DNA from: Alloyangia pacifica
Lineage (GTDB): Bacteria > Pseudomonadota > Alphaproteobacteria > Rhodobacterales > Rhodobacteraceae
Length of the DNA: 64,000 bases
Reading direction: 5' to 3'
Assembly: GCF_003111685.1 (NCBI RefSeq)
Contig: NZ_CP022189.1
Coordinates: forward strand, 124,001-188,000
The first letter of the stretch is position 1; every line of letters starts with the position of its first letter. The translations under genes and the position numbers were made by a program. The notes under the pieces were generated by a model, which saw nothing but the letters and a program-made list of their open reading frames with translations, did no database searches and had not been told where the DNA came from. This document shows positions 1-8,777 of this stretch, in pieces.

Positions 1-1
1 C

Positions 2-172
2 TCGGCCCGTACCGTGGCGCGCTGGTCGGATGAATCGCTCTACTCCGAGGCGCATGTCACCTTCGAGGATGACGCCGGCGCCTATGACCAGCAGGACGCG
101 GCGGGCTTCATCCAGCTCAACGCCCTGCGCCTGAAGCTGCTGGCCGCACGGAAACGCCGCCTTAACGGCTGA
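2..172 (+). CDS. argG: argininosuccinate synthase, C-terminal end (partial)
   Basis: Only the last 56 codons are in the window; the 5' part lies to the left. The tail contains [19 protein letters not shown] followed by [17 protein letters not shown], which is the conserved C-terminal pattern of argininosuccinate synthase. The enzyme joins citrulline and aspartate with ATP in the cytoplasm during arginine synthesis. The open frame runs from the window edge to TGA at 170-172 and is followed 30 bp later by a strong intrinsic terminator, so this gene ends its transcription unit. The assignment rests on recognition of the C-terminal motif only. Confidence 0.85.
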   Translation, partial: SARTVARWSDESLYSEAHVTFEDDAGAYDQQDAAGFIQLNALRLKLLAARKRRLNG

Positions 173-201
173 GTCCTTTCCCAGCGCTCTGTTTGATGAT
201 C

Positions 202-234
202 CCCGCCGGAGACGCCTCCGGCGGGATTTCTTTT
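202..234 (+). terminator. intrinsic terminator of argG
   Basis: A 10-bp GC-rich stem (CCCGCCGGAG at 202-211 pairing with CTCCGGCGGG at 216-225) with a 4-nt loop is followed by ATTTCTTTT. It lies 30 bp after the argG stop codon. Confidence 0.85.
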
Positions 235-376
235 GCCTGTTGGCCCCCCGCATCCGCCCTTCTGATAGGCACAAACATCCCGGGTGGTCCGCGCGCAGGC
301 GCGTAAGAGGCTGCGCCCCGGTTTCGCCTTCGGCCTGCGCCGCGCTAGACTGGGGCGCATGACGGGGGGCGCTCTC

Positions 377-799
377 ATGGCCGAACTACAGGAATTTCTC
401 GACGCGCAGGCGCAGGTCTGGCCGCAGGTCGTGCGCGAATTGCAGGCCGGGCAGAAGGTGAGCCATTGGATCTGGTGGGTCTTTCCGCAGCTCGAGACGC
501 TCGGCCGCTCGGCGCGCGCTCGGCATTTCGGACTGCGCGATGCCGAGCAGGCCCGGGTCTATCTCGCGCATCCGGTGCTGGGGACGCGGCTGGCCGAGGC
601 CTCGGGCTGGCTGCTGGATCACCCGGGGCGGAGCCCCGAGGCAATGCTCGGCCCGGTGGATGCGCTGAAGGTGCGCTCGAGCATGACGCTCTTCGAGGCG
701 GTGCCCGGCGCGCCAGAGGTGTTTTCGCAGGTGCTGGAGCGCCTCTACGGTGGGAGCCGCTGCCCAGTCACGCGCGCGGCATTGCAGGGCGAACCCTGA
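377..799 (+). CDS. DUF1810 family protein
   Basis: A 140-residue cytoplasmic protein with the DUF1810 signature: an N-terminal LQEFLDAQAQVWPQVVREL helix, then KVSHWIWWVFPQL, later LDHPGRSPEAMLGPVDALKVRSSMTLF. I start it at ATG 377 because family members begin just before the LxxFLDAQ motif; ATG 359 would add six residues, and the open frame extends back to 284. The molecular function of DUF1810 is not established, so none is assigned. It is a single gene between the argG terminator and a long noncoding stretch. Confidence 0.8.
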   Translation: MAELQEFLDAQAQVWPQVVRELQAGQKVSHWIWWVFPQLETLGRSARARHFGLRDAEQARVYLAHPVLGTRLAEASGWLLDHPGRSPEAMLGPVDALKVRSSMTLFEAVPGAPEVFSQVLERLYGGSRCPVTRAALQGEP

Positions 800-820
800 G
801 ACACCGATCAAGGCTGATGC

Positions 821-859
821 AAAAAAATTGCCGCCTCCGGTCACGACACCGGAGGCGGC
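821..859 (-). terminator. orphan intrinsic terminator pointing left
   Basis: A 12-bp stem (GCCGCCTCCGGT at 830-841 with its complement at 848-859) and 6-nt loop has a run of A on its left side (822-828). Read on the minus strand this is a stem followed by AATTTTTTT, a textbook terminator. No credible minus-strand gene ends just to its right, so it may end a small RNA. It does not fit the plus-strand gene before it, because no T run follows the hairpin on the plus strand. Confidence 0.7.
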
Positions 860-1381
860 CCAAGACGCGCCGAGGTGGGGATACGCAAGCGCGCCTTAGC
901 TTGTGAGCGCCCGCCGCCGTCCCCGTGGGGACCCGTATATGCGGCTGGCGCCATGGCCCGTTTTCGGGAGGCCCTGTTGCGCCCCCTTTGACAGGCTTTG
1001 TTCTGTCTTTTCTTCCGTGACCCGTCGTCCGAACTCTTCCGCCATCTTGGACAATGGCGACAAATCGTTAACAACACCTCTAGTCCACAACCGGACGAGG
1101 GCCACGTCTTACCCTTCCCGCCGCGAAATCGGAGGCAGAAGCCTTCCCCTGACACCGCGGCACTGCTTCAGACACGCAACTCCTCCGCGAAGAGTTTCAC
1201 CCACGTGCAACTTTTTTTCCGCTTTTTCCGCGAAGCGGACATGGCCCGATTTCCGCACCCGGCGTCGGCAGCAACGTGGCGCGCAGGACCGCCCGGCTCA
1301 CCAAGCGGTGAGGCCTTCGCAAAACCATTGATCGCGCGACCGGAGCAGCGCAGGCTTGTCGCAAGAGAAGAGGGAGGAGAT
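860..1381. other. intergenic region, possible minus-strand small RNA
   Basis: About 520 bp without a convincing protein gene; the open frames here have compositions unlike the neighbours and no recognisable domain. Short inverted repeats occur at the left end, such as GTCCCC-AC-GGGGAC when read on the minus strand near 918-931. Together with the minus-oriented terminator at 821-859 this suggests a structured RNA read leftwards, but I see no clear promoter. The right end carries the msrA ribosome-binding site (GGGAGGAG just before 1382). Confidence 0.35.
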
Positions 1382-2026
1382 ATGAAACACCATGTTTCGG
1401 GACTGTTCCTGGCCGCGTTGAGCCTATTTGGCGCGGCCTCGCCCGCGGCTGCGGAGACGCGCGAGCTCATCTTCGCCGGCGGCTGCTTCTGGTGCGTCGA
1501 GGCGGACTTCGAGAAGGTCACCGGCGTGCGCGAGGCAATCTCGGGGTACACCGGCGGCGCGCTGGCGAACCCCAGCTACAAGCAGGTCAGCCGCGGTGGC
1601 ACCGGCCATTACGAGGCAGTGCGCATCCTCTACGACGACAGCCGCGTTTCGGCCGAAGACCTCTATGCGCTGTTCTTCCGATCCATCGACCCCACCGACG
1701 CAGGCGGGCAGTTCTGCGACCGCGGGGACAGCTACCGCACGGCGATTTTCGCCAATGGTCCGGCGCAGAAACGCGCGGCGATGGCAGCCAAGGCGCAGGC
1801 GCAGGCGGCGCTTGGGCAGACCATCGTCACCCCGGTTCTGCAGGCGAGCCGCTTCTGGCCCGCCGAGGCCGAGCATCAGGATTATTACAAGGGCACGGGG
1901 CTCGTGCTGACCCGCTTCGGGCCGCTGAAGCAATCCTCGGCCTACAAGCGCTATCGTGACGCCTGCGGGCGGGATGCGCGGGTTCGGGCGCTCTGGGGCA
2001 GCGCCGCGGCCTTCGCCGGGGGATGA
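1382..2026 (+). CDS. msrA: exported peptide-methionine (S)-S-oxide reductase MsrA
   Basis: A 214-residue methionine sulfoxide reductase A that repairs the S-epimer of oxidised methionine. The catalytic motif GGCFWC sits at residues 33-38 with the nucleophilic cysteine at 35, followed by the conserved GYTGG and GHYEAV segments and the AEAEHQDYY motif. Residues 1-24 form a Sec signal peptide ending in AAA, so it should act in the periplasm. ATG 1382 is chosen because GGAGGAG lies directly upstream and the signal peptide begins there; the frame is open far upstream, but that extension is not family-like. It appears to be a single gene, convergent with rbsK. Confidence 0.92.
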   Translation: MKHHVSGLFLAALSLFGAASPAAAETRELIFAGGCFWCVEADFEKVTGVREAISGYTGGALANPSYKQVSRGGTGHYEAVRILYDDSRVSAEDLYALFFRSIDPTDAGGQFCDRGDSYRTAIFANGPAQKRAAMAAKAQAQAALGQTIVTPVLQASRFWPAEAEHQDYYKGTGLVLTRFGPLKQSSAYKRYRDACGRDARVRALWGSAAAFAGG

Positions 2027-2104
2027 CCCCGCGCAGGGTCGGCGGGTCTGCTCCCACCATCCTGCGGAGGGCTCTCCCCCGGATGTCTCGCCGCGAAGCT
2101 TGGC

Positions 2105-2977
2105 TCAGAAGCGGTACTCGGTGACATCCTTGAGATCGGGGATGACGTCGGCGGTGCCTTGGCGGGTGACCATGATCGCGGCGGCGCGCTGCGCCATCTC
2201 GATCGAGGTGACCATGGGCAGACCCCGATCGAGACCCGCGAGCAGGTAGCCGGTGAATGTGTCGCCCGCGCCGGTGGTATCCACGGGGGTCACCGGCAAG
2301 GCTGCGAAATCGCGGGTTTGGCGCGAATCCGTGTTGATCCAGCGGCAGCCGCGGGCACCGAGCGTCACCACCACGTCGCGCACCGGGATGCTGTCGATGC
2401 CCTGCCCGGTTGCCTTCTCGAGCTGCGCGGCCTCGATCTCGTTCAGCACCAGCAGATCGAGAAGCGGCAGCACCAGCGTAACCGCATCGGCATCGAAGGG
2501 CGCGGCGGCATAGGCCACGCGCAGCCCGCGCGCCGAGGCCAGCTCGGCCGCCTCGCGCTGCGCGTTGGTCTCGTTCTGGAAGACGAAGATGTCCTCGGGT
2601 AAAGCCTCGGCCAGCCCGGTCTCGATGCGCTCGACCGAAAGCGCGCGGTTGGCGCCGGGGTAGATCAGGATGCAGTTCTCGGCCTCGGCATCGAGCATGA
2701 TGATGGCATGGCCCGTGGCCTCGGAGAGCACCGCGATCTGCCGCGTGTCGACGCCGTATTCCGTGAGCCGCTCGATCGCCCAGCGCCCATCGTCGCCCAC
2801 CGCCCCGAGATGGCGCACCTGTGCCCCGGCCCGCGCTGCGGCGACCGACATGTTGGCGCCCTTGCCGCCCAGCCCGCGGGTCAGCGAGCTGGTGGCCAGC
2901 GTCTCGCCCGGCGCCAGAAGGTGCGGCACGCGATAGGTCATGTCCGCGTTGATGGACCCGAGGTTGTAGATCGCCAT
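2105..2977 (-). CDS. rbsK: ribokinase / PfkB-family sugar kinase
   Basis: A 290-residue PfkB-family carbohydrate kinase, most like ribokinase, which phosphorylates D-ribose at O5 with ATP. The N-terminal GGKGAN motif (residues 37-42) and the C-terminal DTTGAGDTFTGY motif (GAGD at about 236-239, catalytic aspartate) are intact. The ATG at 2977 is chosen because the sequence from MAIYNLGSIN matches the family N-terminus; an extended frame to 3067 adds Arg-rich residues with no homologous look. No ribose transport genes are adjacent, so another sugar or nucleoside-derived substrate is possible. It lies downstream of maeB on the same strand. Confidence 0.82.
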   Translation of the reverse strand: MAIYNLGSINADMTYRVPHLLAPGETLATSSLTRGLGGKGANMSVAAARAGAQVRHLGAVGDDGRWAIERLTEYGVDTRQIAVLSEATGHAIIMLDAEAENCILIYPGANRALSVERIETGLAEALPEDIFVFQNETNAQREAAELASARGLRVAYAAAPFDADAVTLVLPLLDLLVLNEIEAAQLEKATGQGIDSIPVRDVVVTLGARGCRWINTDSRQTRDFAALPVTPVDTTGAGDTFTGYLLAGLDRGLPMVTSIEMAQRAAAIMVTRQGTADVIPDLKDVTEYRF

Positions 2978-3011
2978 GCGCGCGCGCCTTTCAATGTCTG
3001 GGAGACTGCGC

Positions 3012-3039
3012 CTGCCGGACCAGCCGGGCAGGCGCCTGA
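3012..3039 (-). terminator. hairpin after maeB without a T run
   Basis: Just after the maeB stop codon the minus strand can fold a GC-rich stem (GCGCCTGCC pairing with GGCAGGCGC on the far side). No U tract follows, so it may stabilise the mRNA end or act with Rho rather than terminate on its own. Confidence 0.4.
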
Positions 3040-3044
3040 TCGTG

Positions 3045-5300
3045 TCAGCCGACCTTGCAGGCCGCAAGAACCGCCATATTCAGGATGTCATTGGCGGTCA
3101 TCGTCGTCGAGCAGATCTGGATCGAGCTGTCGACGCCTGCAAGGATCGGGCCGATCACCGTGGCGCCGCCCATCTCCTGCATCAGCTTCACCGAGATCGA
3201 GGCCGAATGGCGCGCCGGCACCACGAGGATGTTTGCCGGGCCGGTGAGGCGCTGGAATGGGTAGTTTTCCTGCGCCTTGCGGTTCAGCGCCACGTCGACG
3301 GTCATCTCGCCCTCATACTCGAAGTCGACGCCGCGCTGGTCGAGGATCACCGGCGCACGGTGCATCTTCGAGGCGCGCTCCGACACCGGGTAGCCGAAGG
3401 TCGAGAAGGACACGAAGGCAACCCGCGGCTCGAGCCCGAGGTGCCGGGCGATGCCGGCGGCGCGCTCGGCGATGTTGGCGAGGTCCTCTTCCTCGGGCCA
3501 TTCGTGCACCAGCGTGTCGGAGATCAGCACGATCCGCCCCTTGTGCATGATCGCGGTGACCCCGGCGGCGCCGTGCTGCGTGTCGGCGTCGAAGACGTGG
3601 TTGATCGCCTCGAGCACATGCGCCGACTTGCGCGTCGCGCCGGTGATCAGCCCGTCGCCATGGCCGTGCGCCAGCATCAGCGCAGCAAAGACGTGCCGGT
3701 CGCGCGCGGCGAGACGGTGCACGTCCTGACGGTCGTAGCCCTTGCGCTGCAGGCGCTGGTAAAGGAATTCCTTGTAGGTCTCGAGATGCTCGGTGTTGGC
3801 GGCGTTCACCACCTTGATCTCGCGCACCGCGTCGGCGAGGCCGCTGGCCTCGAGCTTCTCCTTCACGTCCGCCTCGCGGCCGACGACGATCGCCTTGCCG
3901 AAGCCGTTGCGCTGGTACATGACCGCGGCGCGCAGCACGCGCGGATCGTCGCCCTCGGCGAAGATCATCCGCGATTGCGCGGCGCGGGCGCGGTTGTTGA
4001 TGCCGCGCAGCACCGAGGCGGTCGGGTCCATGCGGCCGCGCAGCCCGGCCTCATAGGCCTCCATGTCGATGATCGGACGACGCGCGGCGCCAGTGTCCAT
4101 GCCCGCGCGCGCCACGGCGGGCGGGATGCGGTGGATGAGGCGCGGGTCAAAGGGCGTGGGGATGATGTAGTCGCGGCCGAAGGTCAGCGACTTGCCATAG
4201 GCCAGCGCCACTTCGTCGGGCACGTCCTCGCGCGCCAGTTCGGCCAGCGCGCGGGCGCAGGCGATCTTCATCTCGTCGTTGATCGCCCGGGCGTGGATGT
4301 CGAGCGCGCCGCGGAACAGATAGGGGAAACCAAGGACGTTGTTCACCTGGTTGGGGTAGTCAGAGCGGCCGGTGGCGACGATCGCGTCGACGCGGACCTC
4401 ATGCGCCTCTTCCGGGGTGATCTCGGGATCGGGGTTCGCCATGGCGAAGATCACCGGGTTGTCGGCCATGCTCTTGACCATGTCCTGGGTGACCGCGCCC
4501 TTGGCCGAGACACCAAGGAAAACATCCGCGCCAACCATCGCTTCCTCGAGGGTGCGCAGCTTGGTGTTGGCCGCATGGGCCGACTTCCACTGGTTCATGC
4601 CCTCGGTGCGGCCCTGGTAGATCACGCCCTTGGTGTCGCACATGATGCAGTTGTCATGCTGCGCACCCATGGACTTCAGCAGCTCGAGGCAGGCGATGCC
4701 CGCCGCCCCTGCGCCGTTGAGGACGATCCGCACGTCCTCGATCTTCTTGCCCGAAAGGTGCAGCGCGTTGATCAGGCCCGCGGCGCAGATCACCGCCGTG
4801 CCGTGCTGGTCGTCGTGGAAGACCGGGATGTCCATCTCTTCCTTCAGGCGCTGCTCGATGATGAAGCATTCGGGCGCCTTGATATCTTCGAGGTTGATGC
4901 CGCCGAAGGTGGGGCCCATCAGCTTGCAGGCCTTGATGAACTCCTCGGGATCCTCAGTGTCGAGCTCGATGTCGATCGAGTTCACGTCGGCGAAGCGCTT
5001 GAAGAGCACCGACTTGCCCTCCATCACCGGCTTGCTGCCGAGCGCGCCGAGATTGCCGAGGCCGAGCACCGCCGTGCCGTTCGAGATCACCGCAACGAGG
5101 TTGCCCTTGTTGGTGTAGTCGTAAGCCAGCTCGGGGTGGGCGGCGATTTCCTCGCAGGGGACAGCCACGCCGGGGGAATAGGCCAGTGACAGGTCGCGCT
5201 GGGTGGTCATCGGGACCGTGGCCTGGACCTCCCATTTGCCGGGGATCGGATCGAGGTGGAAGGCAAGCGCCTCTTCACGAGTGAATTTTGTTTTTGTCAT
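3045..5300 (-). CDS. maeB: NADP-dependent malic enzyme (malic enzyme-phosphotransacetylase fusion)
   Basis: A 751-residue two-domain malic enzyme that decarboxylates malate to pyruvate with reduction of NADP. The N-terminal half (about 1-430) carries the malic-enzyme and NAD-binding parts, including YSPGVAVPCEEI, FHDDQHGTA and LNGAGAAGIACLELL. The C-terminal part (about 430-751) is the phosphotransacetylase-like domain (e.g. MLAHGHGDGLITGATRKSA), which in MaeB enzymes is regulatory. Length fits the family. The start MTKTKFTREEALAFH is preceded by a GGAGG ribosome-binding site. It is divergent from mutS across a 143-bp promoter region. Confidence 0.95.
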   Translation of the reverse strand: MTKTKFTREEALAFHLDPIPGKWEVQATVPMTTQRDLSLAYSPGVAVPCEEIAAHPELAYDYTNKGNLVAVISNGTAVLGLGNLGALGSKPVMEGKSVLFKRFADVNSIDIELDTEDPEEFIKACKLMGPTFGGINLEDIKAPECFIIEQRLKEEMDIPVFHDDQHGTAVICAAGLINALHLSGKKIEDVRIVLNGAGAAGIACLELLKSMGAQHDNCIMCDTKGVIYQGRTEGMNQWKSAHAANTKLRTLEEAMVGADVFLGVSAKGAVTQDMVKSMADNPVIFAMANPDPEITPEEAHEVRVDAIVATGRSDYPNQVNNVLGFPYLFRGALDIHARAINDEMKIACARALAELAREDVPDEVALAYGKSLTFGRDYIIPTPFDPRLIHRIPPAVARAGMDTGAARRPIIDMEAYEAGLRGRMDPTASVLRGINNRARAAQSRMIFAEGDDPRVLRAAVMYQRNGFGKAIVVGREADVKEKLEASGLADAVREIKVVNAANTEHLETYKEFLYQRLQRKGYDRQDVHRLAARDRHVFAALMLAHGHGDGLITGATRKSAHVLEAINHVFDADTQHGAAGVTAIMHKGRIVLISDTLVHEWPEEEDLANIAERAAGIARHLGLEPRVAFVSFSTFGYPVSERASKMHRAPVILDQRGVDFEYEGEMTVDVALNRKAQENYPFQRLTGPANILVVPARHSASISVKLMQEMGGATVIGPILAGVDSSIQICSTTMTANDILNMAVLAACKVG

Positions 5301-5443
5301 TGGCTTGCGGTCCTCCGGTAATCGCGGCGTTTCTCTTAGCGCAGGGGAAGCCGCGGCTCAACTGCGCTCGACTGGGCGCATTTCGCCTTTCACCGCCCCT
5401 GCGCGCTTTGATATGTCTGCCCGAAGCAGCACTGGGGGACTAG

Positions 5444-8083
5444 ATGACGGCAGTCACGCCGATGATGGCGCAATATCTTGAGATTAAGGCGCAATATCCG
5501 GATGCGCTCCTTTTCTATCGGATGGGCGACTTCTATGAGATGTTCTTCGACGACGCGGTGGCGGCGTCCGAGGCGCTGGACATCGCGCTGACAAAGCGCG
5601 GCAAGCATGCGGGCGACGACATTCCCATGTGCGGCGTGCCCGTCCATGCCGCCGAAGGCTACCTGCTGACGCTGATCCGCAAGGGCTTCCGCGTTGCCGT
5701 GGGCGAACAGCTGGAAAGCCCCGCAGAGGCGAAGAAGCGCGGCCACAAGTCGGTGGTGAAGCGCGACGTGGTGCGGCTGGTGACCCCCGGCACCCTCACC
5801 GAAGAGTCGCTTCTGGAAGCCCGCCGCCACAACTACCTCGCCGCATTGGGCCGCATCAGGGACGATTGGGCGCTGGCCTGGACCGACATTTCCACCGGCG
5901 CGCTGCACGTCATGCCGCTGAGCCGTGCGCGCATCGGCGCCGAGCTGGCACGGCTGGCCCCCTCCGAGGTTCTGGTCTCGGACAGCACCGACGAAGAGCT
6001 GCGCCCGGTGCTGGGCGATCTTGGCATCTATCCCACCGTGCTGGGCGGGGCGTCCTTCGACAGCACCGGCGCCGAAGAGAGACTGAAGCGGCTCTTCGGC
6101 GTGCAGACCCTCTCGGGCTTCGGCGCGTTCGAGCGGCCCGAGCTTTCGGCCCTCGGGGCGCTGGTCGACTATCTCGACATCACGCAAAAGGGCCGCCTGC
6201 CCCTGCTCCGCCCGCCGCAGCGCGACGCGGTCTCGAACCTGCTGCAGATCGATGCTGCCACCCGGCGGAACCTCGAGCTTACGCATTCGATGAATGGCGG
6301 CCGCGCGGGCTCGCTGCTCTCGGTGATCGACCGGACGGTGACGCCGGGCGGCGCGCGCCTGCTTGAGAGGCGCGTGTCCTCTCCCTCGCGCAATCTGGAG
6401 ATGATCGAAGCCCGGCTTCAGGCTCTGGACTGGGCGATGGAGAGCGGTGAGGTGAAGCTTCTGCGCGACAGCCTGCGCAAGGTGCCCGACCTCGACCGCG
6501 CGCTCTCGCGGCTTGGTCTCGACCGGGGCGGCCCGCGCGATCTGGCCGCCGTGCGCAATGCGCTGGCGCAGGCCGAGGAGATCGCCGAGACCCTCGATAG
6601 AGCCGAATTGCCGCCGCTGCTGCGCGATGCACGTGAAACACTCACCGGCCACGACGAGCTGATCGCCATGCTCGAGGCCGCGCTGATCGCCGAGCCGCCG
6701 CTGATGGTGCGCGACGGCGGGTTCATCGCGCCCGGCTATGATGCGCAGCTCGACGAGGCCCGCACCCTGCGCGACCAGGGGCGCGGCGTGATCGCCTCGA
6801 TGCAGGCGAAATATGCCGAGATGGCCGGGGTGAATTCGCTGAAGATCAAGCACAACAACGTGCTCGGCTACTTCATCGAGACCACCGCGACCCATGCCGA
6901 AAAGATGATGTCTGCGCCACTGAGCGAGACCTTCATTCACCGCCAGACCACAGCCAACCAAGTGCGCTTCACAACGGTCGAGTTGACCGAGCTGGAAACC
7001 CGCATCCTCAACGCCGGCAACGAGGCGCTGGAGATCGAAAAGCGGCTCTATGAAAGCCTCAAAAGCGCCATTCTCGAGCGTGCGCCGCAGGTGTCGGAGA
7101 CCGGCCTCTCGCTGGCGGAGTTTGACGTGGCGCTGGGGCTTGCCGATCTGGCGAAAGCGCAGAAGTGGGCGCGCCCGCATGTTGATGACAGCCGCGCCTT
7201 CGAGATCGAGGCAGGTCGCCACCCGGTGGTGGAACGCGCCCTGCAGCAGCAGGGCGGCGCGCCCTTCATCGCCAATGATTGTGCCCTGAACGCGAATGGC
7301 GACGGTGCGGCGGTGACGCTGCTCACTGGCCCGAACATGGCCGGTAAGTCGACCTATCTGCGCCAGAACGCGCTGATCGCGCTGCTGGCGCAGATGGGCT
7401 CCTACGTCCCTGCCGACCGCGCGCATCTGGGCGTGGTCAGCCAGATCTTCAGCCGCGTCGGCGCCTCGGACGATCTGGCGCGCGGCCGCTCGACCTTCAT
7501 GGTCGAGATGGTCGAGACCGCCGCGATCCTCAATCAGGCCGACGACCGGGCGCTGGTGATCCTCGACGAGATCGGCCGGGGCACAGCCACCTACGACGGT
7601 CTGTCGATCGCCTGGGCGACGCTCGAGCATCTGCACGGGGTCAACCGCGTGCGCGGTCTCTTTGCCACGCATTACCATGAGCTGACCCAGCTTGCCGCGA
7701 AACTCGAAGGGGTCGGCAATGCCACCGTCGCGGTCAAGGAATGGGAAGGCGAGGTGATCTTCCTGCACGAGGTGCGCGAGGGTGCCGCCGACCGCTCCTA
7801 CGGCGTTCAGGTCGCGCAGCTGGCGGGCCTGCCCCCCGCGGTCATCGCCCGCGCCCGCGACGTGCTGAGCGCGTTGGAAGAGGGTGAGCGCGGCCGCACC
7901 TCGCCAAAGGCCCTGATCGACGACCTGCCGCTCTTCTCGGCAGCGGCGAAACCAGAGCCTGTTGCGGCGCCGAAGGGCCCGTCCGTGGTCGAAGAGCGGC
8001 TCGAGACCTTGCTGCCCGACGAGATGAGCCCGCGCGAGGCGCTGCAAGCGATTTACGATCTGAAGGCTCTGCTCAAGGGGTAA
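5444..8083 (+). CDS. mutS: DNA mismatch repair protein MutS
   Basis: An 879-residue mismatch-recognition ATPase. The N-terminal mismatch-binding domain shows [21 protein letters not shown] with the conserved Phe-X-Glu (F and E of the DFYEMF segment). The core and clamp domains follow, then the ATPase with Walker [14 protein letters not shown], Walker [17 protein letters not shown] and the ATHYHEL switch. Length and architecture match bacterial MutS. The C-terminal tail [18 protein letters not shown] is also typical. It is followed directly by a pair of parS-like sites and a bidirectional terminator shared with grpE. Confidence 0.97.
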   Translation: MTAVTPMMAQYLEIKAQYPDALLFYRMGDFYEMFFDDAVAASEALDIALTKRGKHAGDDIPMCGVPVHAAEGYLLTLIRKGFRVAVGEQLESPAEAKKRGHKSVVKRDVVRLVTPGTLTEESLLEARRHNYLAALGRIRDDWALAWTDISTGALHVMPLSRARIGAELARLAPSEVLVSDSTDEELRPVLGDLGIYPTVLGGASFDSTGAEERLKRLFGVQTLSGFGAFERPELSALGALVDYLDITQKGRLPLLRPPQRDAVSNLLQIDAATRRNLELTHSMNGGRAGSLLSVIDRTVTPGGARLLERRVSSPSRNLEMIEARLQALDWAMESGEVKLLRDSLRKVPDLDRALSRLGLDRGGPRDLAAVRNALAQAEEIAETLDRAELPPLLRDARETLTGHDELIAMLEAALIAEPPLMVRDGGFIAPGYDAQLDEARTLRDQGRGVIASMQAKYAEMAGVNSLKIKHNNVLGYFIETTATHAEKMMSAPLSETFIHRQTTANQVRFTTVELTELETRILNAGNEALEIEKRLYESLKSAILERAPQVSETGLSLAEFDVALGLADLAKAQKWARPHVDDSRAFEIEAGRHPVVERALQQQGGAPFIANDCALNANGDGAAVTLLTGPNMAGKSTYLRQNALIALLAQMGSYVPADRAHLGVVSQIFSRVGASDDLARGRSTFMVEMVETAAILNQADDRALVILDEIGRGTATYDGLSIAWATLEHLHGVNRVRGLFATHYHELTQLAAKLEGVGNATVAVKEWEGEVIFLHEVREGAADRSYGVQVAQLAGLPPAVIARARDVLSALEEGERGRTSPKALIDDLPLFSAAAKPEPVAAPKGPSVVEERLETLLPDEMSPREALQAIYDLKALLKG

Positions 8084-8087
8084 ATGC

Positions 8088-8130
8088 GTTTCACGTGAAT
8101 CCTTCCGACAGGCTTGGATTCACGTGAAAC
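8088..8130. repeat. paired parS-like sites in inverted repeat
   Basis: A perfect 15-bp inverted repeat, GTTTCACGTGAATCC (8088-8102) and GGATTCACGTGAAAC (8116-8130), separated by 13 bp. Each arm contains GTTTCACGTGAATC or its complement, one mismatch from the 14-bp parS core GTTTCACGTGAAAC bound by ParB. The repeat begins five bases after the mutS stop. It is probably a ParB-loading or accessory site of the chromosome segregation system encoded at 12.7-14.4 kb; this is an inference from sequence match and position. Confidence 0.65.
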
Positions 8131-8162
8131 GGCGCCGTGCGGGCGCCCGGGCTGCCGCAAAG

Positions 8163-8193
8163 AAAAACCCCCGGCCTCGCGACCGGGGGTTTT
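8163..8193. terminator. bidirectional terminator between mutS and grpE
   Basis: Stem AAAACCCCCGG (8164-8174) with CCGGGGGTTTT (8183-8193) and an 8-nt loop. The A run on one side and the T run on the other let it work for both converging transcripts, mutS from the left and hrcA-grpE from the right. Confidence 0.85.
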
Positions 8194-8213
8194 CCGCTTC
8201 AATCCTTGAAAGA

Positions 8214-8768
8214 TCAGCCCTGCATCGAGCTGACACCGACCTGCGCCGGACGCAGCAGGCGGTCGTAGAGCATGAAGCCCTCGGCCGAGACCTGGATAAT
8301 CTCGCCCGCCTTGGTGCCGGGCACCGGGGCCTCGAACATCGCCTCGTGCATCTTCGGGTCGAACTTGTCGCCGACCTCGGGCTTGATCGTGGTCATCCCG
8401 TGCTTGCTGAACACGTTGGTCAGCTCGCGCAGCGTCAGTTCCACACCCTCGATCAGGGCCTCGCCGGCCTCTGCCTCGCGCGCGGCGTTCAGCGCGCGGC
8501 TCAGGTTGTCATAGACCGGCAGCAGGTCACGGGCGAGCTTGGAGCCGCCGTACTGCTGCGCTTCGCGGCGATCCTTGTCGGCGCGCTTGCGGGCGTTCTC
8601 GGCGTCGGCCAGCGCCCGCATGAAGCGGTCCTTGTACTCGTCGCGCTCGGCGCGCAGCGAGTCGAGCTCAAGCGCCTCGTTGTCGATCTCTTCCATCTCG
8701 TCGGCGAAGGCCTCTGCCTCTGCCGCCTCGATATCGTCGAGGAATTCGTCTTTCTTCGCGTCTGCCAT
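8214..8768 (-). CDS. grpE: nucleotide exchange factor GrpE
   Basis: A 184-residue co-chaperone that releases ADP from DnaK. The acidic, helical N-terminus (about 1-60) is followed by the long coiled coil (SLRAERDEYKDRFMRALADAENARKR) and the C-terminal beta wing with the signature GDKFDPKMHEAM and the ending AQVGVS. Length fits alphaproteobacterial GrpE. It lies nine bases downstream of hrcA on the same strand, so the two heat-shock genes form an operon closed by the terminator at 8163-8193. dnaK itself is not in the window. Confidence 0.95.
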   Translation of the reverse strand: MADAKKDEFLDDIEAAEAEAFADEMEEIDNEALELDSLRAERDEYKDRFMRALADAENARKRADKDRREAQQYGGSKLARDLLPVYDNLSRALNAAREAEAGEALIEGVELTLRELTNVFSKHGMTTIKPEVGDKFDPKMHEAMFEAPVPGTKAGEIIQVSAEGFMLYDRLLRPAQVGVSSMQG

Positions 8769-8777
8769 GTCTAACCT

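Noticed and set aside
988..993. TTGACA as a promoter -35 element before msrA
   Set aside because: No plausible -10 hexamer follows at 16-18 bp, and msrA starts almost 390 bp later.
2976..5189. Plus-strand open frame of 737 codons opposite maeB
   Set aside because: Shadow of the malic enzyme gene; the composition is His/Asp/Val-rich and no family is visible.
5390..8047. Minus-strand open frame of 885 codons opposite mutS
   Set aside because: It is a GC-bias shadow of mutS: His/Arg/Gly-rich, no domain, and the plus strand has a complete MutS.
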